Source: Nematostella vectensis (Eukaryota; Cnidaria; Anthozoa; Actiniaria; Edwardsiidae). From it: a stretch of DNA of 64,000 bases. A model generated the notes under the pieces. It was given only the letters and a program-made list of their open reading frames with translations. It was not told where the DNA came from and searched no databases. The stretch is from positions 8,129,519 through 8,193,518 of the forward strand of contig NC_064036.1 of NCBI RefSeq assembly GCF_932526225.1, read 5' to 3'. The translations under genes and the position numbers were made by a program. The first letter of the stretch is position 1; each line of letters starts with the position of its first letter. Shown in pieces: positions 12,595 to 23,698 of this stretch.

Positions 12595-15500
12595 TTAATA
12601 AAATGCAACAGAATGTAGTATATTTCTTTTATATTTGTCTTCAAATTTTGCGACAACATCATTAATCTCATCTTCCACATCAGTAAGCTTTTCAATCTGC
12701 AAAAAAATGGTAAAAATATGTTAGCTGTGTTATAGCTGTGATTGGGCTATATTCATTTTTACATTAGCTAGTATCTGGGGAGGGTGAAGTATTGGACATT
12801 GGGCTGATAAGGGAGTGTAGAAATTATATAATTATATAATACCTTGAATATCAATATACCCTTTTTAGTATCAAGTGGGATGGTTTGCATCACATGCATG
12901 AGAAGTTATCATAGGAAAAATGATCATTTTTGATGGTGTCCATCAATAAGAAACGACACACATTTTGGTTGTCAACGAGGCTGTGCACCCACCCTGTGTA
13001 ATGGGGTGTGCTCTTCTTATTTCGTCCTACAGAAAAACAGATACTCACTGCTTCGCAAATCTCACAAATCAGAAATGCACCAAGGGTAGCTTCTTCATGG
13101 TTATCCAGAATATCGATGTTAACAACATGTACTGGTTTATAAGACTGTGCATCCAGGCCTTCTAAATCTGTGAAAAAAAGTGAATAACAGTTACCTTTTT
13201 TATAATAAAAAAATTGCAGCATATGATGAAGCATGTCCTATAAAAACGGCATAGGATATGGGAGGGGAAATTTTATTTTTACTTTAGCATCCGATTGGCC
13301 TCAAAAACTGAAAAAGAACAGGGACATAGCCAGGATTTTAACAGGAGGGAGCCCAAACGGCCCTTTCAAGGCATTTTCTCCTGTATTTTAGATAATGGCT
13401 CATACATTTACAATATTTTTGGCTGCTAGAAGGCGGGGGAGCGGGTCCTCTGGGCCACCCCCTGGCTACACCCCTGAAGAAAGGGGATTCAGGGTTCCTC
13501 TGCTCACAATAGATTTTTTAACTTCATATTAGCTTACGTTCTATTACTTGGTCGTAAACTCTTTCCTCTGCTGTTATAATTAAGTCAAAGTGTTCAACAG
13601 CTTCTTGAAACCTCTCTGGAAGAGCCTTTATTCTTCTGTTTCTGTCCAGCATGTGGAGAATTCCATTCTGTGTATATCTGAATTTTTAGGTCAAGGGTTT
13701 ATCTGATAGGGTATGGACAATTTCAACAATTACAAATTTTATAAACACAGGTAATATAAAGGGTTCCATTATGGGGAGGGTTGGAAGGAAGGAGTATATT
13801 ATCTAAGTCATGGTTATCCCCACCCCAAACCACTCTGTCTTAAGGGGCTGATACCTAGATCACTCTGTTTATAGCCTCTCTACTCTAAGTCTGGACTGCA
13901 CACAAATGGTGTCAAATAGTGCTGAGAATAACAGTAGATGACTTCGACCAAATACTGGGTTGCACAATAAAAAAAATAGTAGTGTGAGAATTTGGGTGAG
14001 GAAATAGCAGAAAGCAGGCCACTGCAGCTGCAAGATTGGTTCTGCACGGGTGGTAGAAAGAGATGAGTGCAGGCAGGCAAAGCTCAGCCATTCAAATGCA
14101 TCTTTTATTGTATCTAAGGCTTTGTTCTCTTAGGATGTTTGCACATGGCTAACCTATGATAGTGACTACAGGCATAGCTACAGAGGGTCAGTTTCTTTCA
14201 GATTAAGTTTTCTACTTTCTTGCCTATATTTTGGAAGTGTGTAATAAAGATCTGTAGGTCGAATATGTTCTTCATTTTTTGACAATTAGGGCACAGGTAT
14301 ATATGGTAATCCAAGTGGAGGGCTCCTGACATGTAATCCGACATCTTAGGTAAATAGAGACTGGTATTGGCAATGAAAGGTCTGCTTGATGTGTACCACT
14401 CCCAGTCATCACAGACATAACTACCCTTGCAGATTAGGGAGCACCATGGCAACGACAGTGGTAGTCTTCAAACAGCTAGCATTCTTGTTCCACGACTGGT
14501 AGTACTGGAAATTATCTTACTTAGTCTTCTTTCACAGGAATAAGGGCTTATCCCATCTAATAAGTTTAAATGGCATCCTTTAAAAGCTTATGCTGTTGGC
14601 TCTGTCACCTATCTTCTTTCTGCCTAGTAGTAGCACATAAGTCATTCAAAGAATGCTCCCAGTGTGTTCTGCTGGTGGCAGCATCCCTTGCCTCATCCCA
14701 TGTCTTCCATCCCGCACTGTTGCTTTCTCTCTACTCTTCTTCGCCAGGGTGTCTTGGGCCTTCCTCTCTTCTTTTTTCCTTCAGGTGACCACAATAGGGC
14801 TAGGTTGGCGTGCAATGTGCTATATATGTTGGCTCTGCAATGGCCTAAAAATTGTTCTTTTTTTTTTATAGAGGAACCCAGATTGAAAGGTCACTTTTTT
14901 TTTCAAATCTCCCTACAGCTCATGCCCAGCACATAGCAGTTTGTAAGAGAAAACACTCTAATAAACATTATCTTTAACTACAGAGAATTACAGTTTTATA
15001 CTATATGAGATTTTGCCAAATAGGATATTACCAGAAGACACTGACCCATACTGAACCAACATGAATTACCAGTATCTGCACCCCTTTCCAGTAAGCCTGG
15101 AAAATCAATTGTATAAGTCAAGTTGCAGATAAGGCAGCACAAACTTATGGCATTGGTTTGGATGGTTCAAGGACTAGAGTGGCTACGGAGATGCCAAGTC
15201 CCCCAAATTTGGGTCAAACTTACAAATTTTAGACCTTATTTCACAGCTAATAAATCTTGGAAAACTGGACTTCTAATGCTTTCAGTTCTTTAAACGGGCA
15301 CACTGAAGGACCAAACGCAATGATTGGTTGCATATTCATTACTTTTTTTTTTACTTTTTTCAATGCCAGCCACACCTGGATTTTTTGGGTGGGGATAGAG
15401 AACCAGCACAGGTTGAATGCACACATCCCTTGAGCTGCAAAAAAGCAGGTCATTTCTTATTGAAAAATATGATCCTTATGGCTGTGCAGTCCCTTAGCAA

Positions 15501-18500
15501 GCCCTGGGTATTTGCCTATAACCAGATATGTTGATGATCAAAGTATGGTGCTCATTTCTGCATGACAAGCTGATGTAATGAAGATATCATTCTGGATTAA
15601 TTTATTGGACAATTGCAGCTCCTTCAAACACCACCACCATGTCATCTTCAAACACCACATCAGTGTCATCTTACAATCTCATCAGTGCTGTCTTTTACCG
15701 TCCCCATGACTCATAGCATAACCAAAGCATTTAGAATGTCACATAGAAAGATCCCTATAGTCCAAGAAAATGTCAGCTTGTACAACATGCCAAGTTCCGA
15801 AGAAAAGGTGCAAAATTGTCTGGGTACATTAGAAATGTGAGCATTTGTTGCCTCAAATTCATAGCATAAGGTGAAATGACCAGTCAATATTCTCGACTCA
15901 GCAGGGTAGGTTAATTTATGCTGTGAAGTGTGGCCATGTCATCTGTAAATGCTACACTGTTTTATCACAGTCAAAGGAGTTAGCCCAGATAGAGTTGGTT
16001 GATAGCAGCTCTTGATTGTTGTTCAATAAATTTATATTGTTCCAACAAATACCAATACCATAAATCCATCACCCAGTTATCAAACAATCACTTCAAGCAT
16101 CTGGCAGTCATAGACGATGCTTTACTGTCTGGAAAAAAAACCCTGCATTTCTTTTGTAGTCAGCTTTTGGAATGACTGAGTCCTCTGTGCCCTACTGGAG
16201 CTAGCAGGGTAAAATCCATGGTTGAACAATGGGTCTTGGTGGAGTATATGGTGTTCTTTAATTCTTCTCATATTCCCACAGGTGTCAGAGGCAGGTCCAA
16301 ATCTCAACAGTTCTTGGTTGACAAGGGATGACCTTTGATGAAACTAGTCTTTCAGTTGTCTTTTTTAAGTGTCAAATAATTGCCTTTAGAGTTTCTCAAA
16401 GAGAATTCACTCTTACATCATTTATGTGTGGAGAAACACCAATAACTTTCTGATGAAGTCTTCTTTTAAGAATGCCAATATGTTGAGGAGCTTCATGAAT
16501 AATTACACTTGCTGAATGAAAGATTTATATCACTTCTTGCTGATAATCACTATCTTACCAATAAATGTCTTTCATTAATTATGCCCAACATCCAAAAATC
16601 AAACAATTAGTATCCTCACCAAAGCTACAGCACAAAGAGATAAGGTTGGACCACCTATCAATAACTTGGATGCATAATTTAGAAAGCAAAAAAAAAAAAA
16701 AAAAAAAGGATGGTTAAACTAGTTGCATCAATATAAAACCAGGTTTGTCTTTTATATGTCCTATCTTTCCATCATTGATTTATAATACATTATACTTAAG
16801 TCATTCTGACATGTTGGGAGGAACAGCAAAAAAAATAAAGTTCAGTGGTTAACACTGTAAACACTATTGCTACTGCAATTTTTAGTTCTGCAAACACTTG
16901 GCAACATTAAACCCAGTTAAGCAGACATCTAATTCTTGAAGGTTTACACTTTGGGGCCTCTGATTTTGGAAAACCCAGCTGCAAAATTGAATTATCAAAA
17001 GCAATCAAAATGTTGAACAATTGCTGCAATTTGGAGTTTGTTCACGACAGGCCCTAGATAGCTAGTAGATTGACAGGGCTACAACAATAAAGTGGCTTTA
17101 GACTTGACATATAAGTAGTTTGTAGTAAAAGGAAAGGATAAGGGTAGGATAGGGATAATAAACATAAAAAATAAGAGATAATTAAATAAATAGAACTCGC
17201 ATTTAAATAAGCATTTGCGGGTCCCAGTCTTCACACTGGAAACATATCTTTCACTTGTTACTGTGTAAAATGGATATGGCATGTAAATTCCATATGGAAT
17301 TTCCTGTTACCTTATATTACAAAGTTGTCACTTTTAGAGAGAACTTATCACTTGATCAAAGCTGTTATGACCAAATCAACTTTACCAGGATGCATTGCTT
17401 TGTGGTTGCTTTCATGAGACAATTTTAGGACTTTCCCGACTAACTGCACAAGGAATCAAATACTATGGCTACCTGAGAATTTGACAAATGCTTGGACTTT
17501 TATAGCAGGAGAAAGTAATGCATCAAATATGGTGAACTGACAGCTTAAAGGGACACTTGCACATTAAGAGTGGTTTTTCGTGTTATTTTGGCAATCTCAA
17601 AGGCAGTTAAAATCATGCAAAATAATTAAAATAACTATCCAGGTTTGTTGAATATGATGGATCTTTCAGATAAACACAATATTGTGGCTTGAATTCCACA
17701 CATCAAGAAGATGGATATGGGTTGAACAAAGTACTTATAGGTTTTGGAACAAGGCTCAAACCTTGAAATTGCATAAATAAACCAAATAGATATTTTGCAT
17801 AAAATCCCTTTTATGGTGAATTGGCTCATTTCTCTTTTTATGCATAGGCAAAGTAATAAGAAATATTTTACATTGTTTTGCTCCACTCTTTTATACTTTA
17901 TCAAACTTTCTCAGAACAAGCATGCAAGTGCAACTTTAAATAGGAGATTAGTTTTAAATAATTCAGCACATTTAATTTAGGCAGGAATAAAAATTTGTAG
18001 GCTGAGTTTATACAGTTAAGATTTTTTTTTTCAAAATTTAGACATTTTATCCTTTTTAATTCACAAAAATGTGATATGTACTTTTAATAATGCATGATCT
18101 TCTAGCTTTTGTCTAACAAAACAAACATGAGTTACATAGAGGGGTGATCCACCTCGCAACACCCCAAAATTGAAAAAAGGCAAACTGAGGAACTAAAACT
18201 TTTTCATTTCAATTTTGAGCTTTTCATTTTGTCCTTCTCATGTCTAAAACAGGGTTTTATGAGACCCCCAACTTGCTTTGAAGCAGTTACCTTGGCAAGA
18301 ACTATAGTGATATTTATCAATTATTTGATACCTCTAGTTGGCCAGCTCCATCAAGAACAGGCTACATCCAAACTATGGGCAATAAAATCCTTAACTTTTC
18401 TTTCCAGCAAGGCCACCCAATTGTTTTTTGGTGTTGTTGTTGTTGCAAATATACTATCTAAAACACAACTTGTTATTAAAAAGACTGGGAAGTATCAGCT

Positions 18501-19760
18501 AAGACAAGCTGCTGGACACAGGATATTTCTATATACTCCTATTTTCCTTGATTTCACTTTTTACAGTACAGGGAAAAAAACTTGTGTGAATTTATAGGAT
18601 TCATTTGAGACTAAAAATAAATTAGAGATGTTTATTACTCCACCACAACTTTGTCAAGCACTACCACCTGAGAACTCAGGCCTGGGCTTAAGTGTTGGGC
18701 ATCATTCCAAGGGAGTTGATTTAAGAGGTTTATTTTTGTTTTTTTATCTATCTAGAGGTTCAGTAATCTGCTTGCAAGGCTTTACTCAGTGTTTTCATGC
18801 TTTGAGTCTAGGTTCTGTGACCCAGGCTGTGCCGATTTGAAGTGGGATAAGATGTTTAGTAAAGATGGGTAATCAATGTCACACACCAGATGTCAGGTGG
18901 CACTAGATATATTTATTTTGTGCCACAAAACCAATTTAAGTAAATATAGCAGACAGTTTGGTATACTTTTACCTTGATACACTAGATCCTGTGAACTTGT
19001 TCCATCTGATATAAATGGTGGCTTGGTTCTTTTAGTTATTTTATAAACTATACTCTCTAGGACCTTAATTTACTTGAGTATTTATAAATACTCAATTCTA
19101 ATCAAGGTTCACCCAAAGTAGTCTTCTCCTTGAAAGCTGAAATAAGTGCTTGTGTCATCTAAACACTCTAGAAAGTGTATGCAGGTAAAACAGAGGAAGT
19201 TGGAATAAGAAGTGAAGAAAGCACCCTCCAAACCCAATACACAAGCAAAATAGAAACCTAATAAAAATGGGATCTAATGCTACCCCGAACCCTAAAAAAA
19301 TCATCACCCTGAATTTTTTTTTCCTGATAAACCTGTTTACCACCAAACATCAAAGCAATGACGCCATCGAGCCTTTCCGGTAGAAAACCATATCGAGAAC
19401 TATTTTCGATGATTGTGGCGGGATACAAAGCAGAGTCTTTTCTCAGTAAATCTTTGTACATTTCGTCATAAGGGGTATCAAACGTATAAATGTTGGGTTT
19501 GTCTGGCGCTGGGCCTGGGAGCTTGACGTGAGTTCCCGATCCGTATGACTTCACGTTAAAACCACGCTTGCTGCAAAGAAAGGAAGAAAACATTAAATCT
19601 CTTACACTCAAATGGACGATCCACTTCCTTTTCTATTTTCTGTCATCGTTTTATAACGTTAACCCCCTTATCCATCTTTTTACCTCAGGAAATTATGAGC
19701 TTCCATACTTCGGTTTTGGTTACTGGAACAGACAACTGCAATTTTCAACTTGTGCACCAT
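12595..19760 (-). CDS. SSU72: SSU72 RNA polymerase II CTD phosphatase, complete
   Basis: Five exons, 19760-19684, 19570-19427, 13677-13538, 13167-13049 and 12696-12595, join in phase to 193 residues; human SSU72 has 194. The N terminus carries the low-molecular-weight phosphatase loop VCSSNQNRS (catalytic Cys11, Arg17). Further conserved blocks are GTHVKLPGPAPDKPN, MYKDLLRKDSALYTQNGIL, HMLDRNRRIK, EERVYDQV, PVHVVNIDILDNHEEATLGA and the ending LHSVAFY. The family is a nuclear phosphatase for Ser5 (and Ser7) of the RNA polymerase II tail, working with the cleavage and polyadenylation machinery. The 5.7 kb second intron (13678-19426) is the longest of this gene and holds transposon debris. It is transcribed divergently from NAA38. 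Confidence 0.96.
13319..13477. mobile_element. hAT-type miniature element (MITE) in SSU72 intron 3
   Basis: The ends read CAGGGACATAGCCAGGAT and, in reverse complement, CAGGGGTGTAGCCAGGGGG, the CAGGGGYG type typical of hAT elements. It is about 160 bases and non-coding. Flanking AAGAA-rich bases could be a degraded 8-bp target duplication. Confidence 0.7.
14605..14845 (-). pseudogene. LINE reverse-transcriptase ORF, C-terminal relic
   Basis: Reading the minus strand gives LLWSPEGKKKRGRPKTPWRR followed, after a one-base shift, by TWDEARDAATSRTHWEHSLN and LCATTRQKEDR with a stop at 14605. The phrase (T/S)PEGKRKRGRPKTTWRR with an ending of the LCATxxEEDR type is very characteristic of the C terminus of non-LTR retrotransposon ORF2 in invertebrates. 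The frameshift and short length show a dead 5'-truncated copy inside the SSU72 intron. Confidence 0.75.
14850..19426. other. Bulk of SSU72 intron 2
   Basis: No further coding signal was recognised in either strand. It contains a 20-base poly(A) run near 16690-16710 and many short frames without domains. I see no RNA gene. Confidence 0.45.
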
Positions 19761-20038
19761 AATTGACAAGTTAAAAGGCATCTAAACGCACCGAAAATGG
19801 CTTAATATTATTTCTCAAGATATAGAAGCTATAAATTTTAAAATAACCTAACAAATATACTATTTAAACGTGCGATGGAAACAGATTTTTCCAACAAACT
19901 AAACCACCGACTTTTCAAAATGGACTCCGTGAAACGACTAGCGCAGCTTCTGTGACGTCACATACGGGACCTGTCATTTCCAGTCTACTTTGCGATAGGC
20001 TAACGCGGGTGGGATTGAGTATTATTTAGTAAAAAAAG
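19761..20038. promoter_or_regulatory. Bidirectional promoter SSU72 (-) / NAA38 (+)
   Basis: Only 278 bases separate the two start codons, so both 5' UTRs and promoters must lie here. A perfect CRE palindrome TGACGTCA is at 19953-19960. No TATA box is evident, as usual for housekeeping divergent promoters. Confidence 0.75.
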
Positions 20039-22918
20039 ATGGCGGATGAAATAGGTGAATTTGACAGTTTTGGGTTAGATGCGAAAAATGAGGTGAGCTC
20101 TTTTCGTTGTTTCATGTATCTTGCCTGGGAAACCTTACATGTCTTGTTTTACATGTGTAGGATGATGCTGATAATAGAGAAAGCATGACTGAGGGGAATG
20201 CGAATAGTAATGGAGTTACCACGCACAACAGTTTAGATGATGTGGTCTGTACACAGGCTCCCCACCCTATGCGCATAAACGCTCATGGAGATCGGCAATG
20301 CATACGCAAAGAGTGAAGAAAAACTTTATTTCTAATATGATTTTAGAGAATGAAGTGAAAGGAAAAATATGTATTTTTTTCCTTTGTTCAAGTATTTTTC
20401 TCACTTTCAGATGTACAAAAAAGGCGCACGCATGCATTGCCGATCTCCATGAGCGTTCATGCGCATTGGGTTGGGAGCATGTGGTCTGTATTAACTTAAA
20501 GAATATGGCTATTGGTAGTCCATTTTATATAACAAAACCCTAAAATTTAACCCTATTCGATTATTATCAGTGCTTATAATCATGACATATTTGAATGATT
20601 CCTACCAAAGTAAGAATCCAAACCCACACCTCTAACCCCAAAAAGATGGTGACCCCAAAAAAAATTCAGAAAAGAAGACACAAATGTGATATGTCAAGCT
20701 CTGGTGTTTTATTTTTTATGATAATTTTTCTCATCAGCGTCAAAATACCCCATTCATTCCTTTATACTGATAACAGTAGTCCTGGGCTGCCTGTGATATT
20801 TCTCCCCCCTCCCCCTCCCCACACACATTGTGATGCTAAGAAATGGATATAATATGTTTTCTTAACACATTGACCCCTGAACCGGCCTGTACCGGCTTTG
20901 GGAAGTACCCACAACCCAAAAAATTCATAAATTCAAAATAAACACAACAAGATGAAGATACTCAGGCATCAGTCTAAGGGATAAATGGTCTTGCAGATAT
21001 GCATCCAACCAAGGTGTTGGCATCTACTCTTAAGCCAAATAATAGCACAGGTTCTTTGACAAATCTCAAATCGAACAAGGAGAGAAAAGCAGAATCACCC
21101 CTCTCAATAAAACGCTCAAAATACCACACAAGGGAGAGAGATCAGCAAACACAGCTCAAGACACAAATAGATACCTTTATTCTGATCCTCCAGGTACATT
21201 TCCTTGGCCTCAAAACACAATGCCCATTCCTTGAAGGATTGTACAACCACGAAAATATGTTTACGTATTGCAAAGCATTCTGGGAGATACAGGGGAAAAT
21301 TCACGAGGGGAGGGCCAGTCAACACTCCTCTCCCCAAAGTCAGATGGTTTTTTATAAGTCTTTTCACCCCGAAGCCAAACGAATCAATTCCAGGCCATAC
21401 AGACCCAGAATAGCAGTGTAAACAATTTTGGAATCAATTTGGTTTCAGAAAAGACAGCATTTAGGAGAGCTGTGGTGATTCATTAGAAAATTATTTTCTC
21501 ATCCGGGCAAAGCCAAACAAAAAAAAAAATCATCATGAATCCACCTTTGCTTGCAAATATCCATAAGCAAAGCACTCAATTATGCCCCAAAAGACTTCAT
21601 GATGTCCTGAGACACTCCCCTAATATGCTCATAGCTGTATTTTTGATGAAAAATACAAGCAACCATCAACTTGTGCTGGCTTCAGCACATCGACGAGGGA
21701 TTAAAAGTGGGGACCGCAAAGCACTGTTGGAAAGCTTGGATACCGCTGACTAGGTGCAGCTGTGTTTGACTTTGACGGGCTGTATAAAACTCAGAATAGG
21801 GGGGGAGATATCTGTTTTCAGTCTGTTTTTTGTAAATTCAGCTCCAAAAAAGCCAGGAGTCAATGGGTTAACTCAACTTCTGTTTCATTGGTAATCAGAA
21901 TTTTTAAGCAAAATCAGGATAATCCTGTCAAAAAAGGGATGGCTGGGCAATAAATCTGGGCTATGGAATCTGAGCATTTGGTAAAATCAGCTGTAAATTC
22001 CTCTGCAGCCATCTGTTATTGAAAATGAGAAGAGTGAACAAAGAAAGGAGCTTGAAAGCTGGCTAAATAAGCTTATGAGGGTGAAGATCTCAGATGGCCG
22101 CACACTGATTGGCTCCTTTCTTTGTACTGATAAAGATAGGAACATCATCCTAGGCTCCTGCCAGGAGTTTGTGGGCACTCCAGGTACGACACATTCTGAA
22201 ACACTCTTTCACAATTCCTTCTACTTGCACGAAATATCAAAGTAATGAGATTTGATTTGGAAAAAGGGTCCCTTCTTCTGACCCTTCTCTTAAGCGAACA
22301 TGTGGCAGTAGGGGATATGTACACCCCTTCCCCCTCTGCCAGCAAAAAAATTATCTGCCTTTCCTCTCAAGCAAAATTTTCTCCCCTCCCCCGGCTCTAT
22401 CCTGGTGTAAGAACCTGTAAAATTGTGCCCCAAAAGTTTTTTTGTTTGGTAGAACAAATCATTATGAAGACAAAGCTGGATGGAAAGGTGTGGCTTTCAA
22501 ACTGGGGTAAAGCCCTTCCCCCTTAAGGCGCTAAAAAGTTGTTTTCTACCTCAAAGAGGCATACTGGCTGTAAACTGTCACATTCTGTGAACAAAAACAA
22601 CAATTTTTGGTCATTGCTGTGACCATGATCAGACATGAGTTGTATGGTGGCTTCTGATGCACCCTAATGCATTTGACTTCACACAATCCTGAGGGTTATC
22701 GATTACCATTAATTCACCATCCCATCTGCAAGGAGGGTGGATGTCCTTTTCTATTTACTTATTTTGCCTTTAGCTTATAAACACAGTCTTTACTGTTGTC
22801 TTTAGGTGTTGACAAGGAAGACCCCAGGATATTAGGCCTAGCAATGGTTCCAGGTAGACATATCCAGTCAATAGAGGTAGACATGCACAGGCCACCTAAA
22901 TATGGGGAGTTTGCATAG
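20039..22918 (+). CDS. NAA38: NatC auxiliary subunit NAA38 (LSMD1), complete
   Basis: Four exons: 20039-20092, 20161 to 20241 or 20244, 22009-22183 and 22806-22918, giving 140 or 141 residues. The start is [18 protein letters not shown]; the second exon is acidic and disordered. Exon 3 carries the Sm-like fold: [20 protein letters not shown] then [13 protein letters not shown], and exon 4 gives [19 protein letters not shown]. These match human LSMD1/NAA38, the small Sm-like subunit of the cytosolic NatC N-terminal acetyltransferase (with NAA30 and NAA35). The exon 2 donor is weak (GTGGTC or GTCTGT) and lies inside a 12-base target duplication made by a MITE. The coding end including the stop is tandemly repeated downstream. 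Confidence 0.92.
20252..20478. mobile_element. MITE inserted at the NAA38 exon 2 donor
   Basis: The inverted arms (20257-20308 and 20425-20478) share GCTCCCxACCCxATGCGCAT and CGCTCATGGAGATCGGCAAT. The perfect 12-base direct repeat ATGTGGTCTGTA flanks it (20240-20251 and 20479-20490). The left end carries five extra bases (CACAG) not mirrored at the right. Interior about 110 bases, non-coding. Confidence 0.85.
20863..21876. mobile_element. TTAA-flanked non-autonomous DNA transposon, copy 1
   Basis: The left end reads TTAACACATTGACCCCTGA and the right end, in reverse complement, TTAACCCATTGACTCCTGG. TTAA at both ends fits a piggyBac- or Kolobok-type target. The first 270 bases are closely repeated at 33996-34268. 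No transposase is visible. Confidence 0.7.
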
Positions 22919-23020
22919 GTAAAATGTGTACACAGGCCACCTTAATATGGGGAGTTTGTATAGTTAAAATGTGTACACAGGCCACCTTAATATGGGGAGT
23001 TTGTATAGTTAATCATAACA
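22885..23020 (+). repeat. 45-bp tandem repeat over the NAA38 stop codon
   Basis: Three copies of a 45-base unit begin CACAGGCCACC and contain ATATGGGGAGTTTG. The first copy encodes the last residues and the TAG stop at 22916-22918; copies two and three lie in the 3' UTR and differ from the first at a few shared positions. See findings. Confidence 0.92.
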
Positions 23021-23074
23021 CTGTGACCACTCAATTTCAATGGTTTACGACAAGACAGTGAAAACCTGAAATCT

Positions 23075-23147
23075 ATTGCTATTCCCAAAAACGACAAGGA
23101 TCTTGAATTGGCAGAGGTAGCAAAACAACAAATTTGGCTATAAACAT
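23075..23147. repeat. Partial MITE related to 32556-32745
   Basis: CTATTCCCAAAAACGACAAGG through AACAAATTTGGCTATAAACA matches the right half of the MITE at 32556-32745 with scattered differences. Only one end is seen. Confidence 0.6.
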
Positions 23148-23698
23148 ATAATTTATTTCATACCACTAAGATTGTAAGTTCTAACAGGCCATGTTTTTTT
23201 TCCATAAAATATAGCTTAAGTTAATGTGCATCACTTGGTAAAGTTATGTGACTGCAGTTAGAAAAGTGTGGCTGTCTAGGGTACTTAGGGATGTACCTAC
23301 TATAGGGAAGCTTAGAGAGTACTTCACAATTTTTCAAGGTACAGTATTCCAGACACATATGTACATCATATACACAGTATACATATCATATGACGATTCA
23401 TAATTGTTTTATTGCATAAGGTTTCATTTACAGCATTTTGATACCATTTGTAAATACAAAAGTGTAGAGTATAAAATGATTAATCAAAATTTTAAAAATC
23501 TGCAGATTAATGAGTACAACACTTGTATGCTACAAAATAAAATTAACATGCTTTGCCTATAAAATTGGTTTAGGATGTTTTTTGTCTGTCTGAGAGACTA
23601 CTGCACTTGAAGCAAGTGTACAGGCTTGACCAGCCTGCTAGGAAAACACACATGTTGCCTAGCAATGATTGGACAGCACCACAATCTGTGATGTCTCA

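Noticed and set aside
14198-14452. 84-residue minus-strand ORF with Cys/Trp residues
   Set aside because: Located past the stop of the LINE relic; no recognisable motif.
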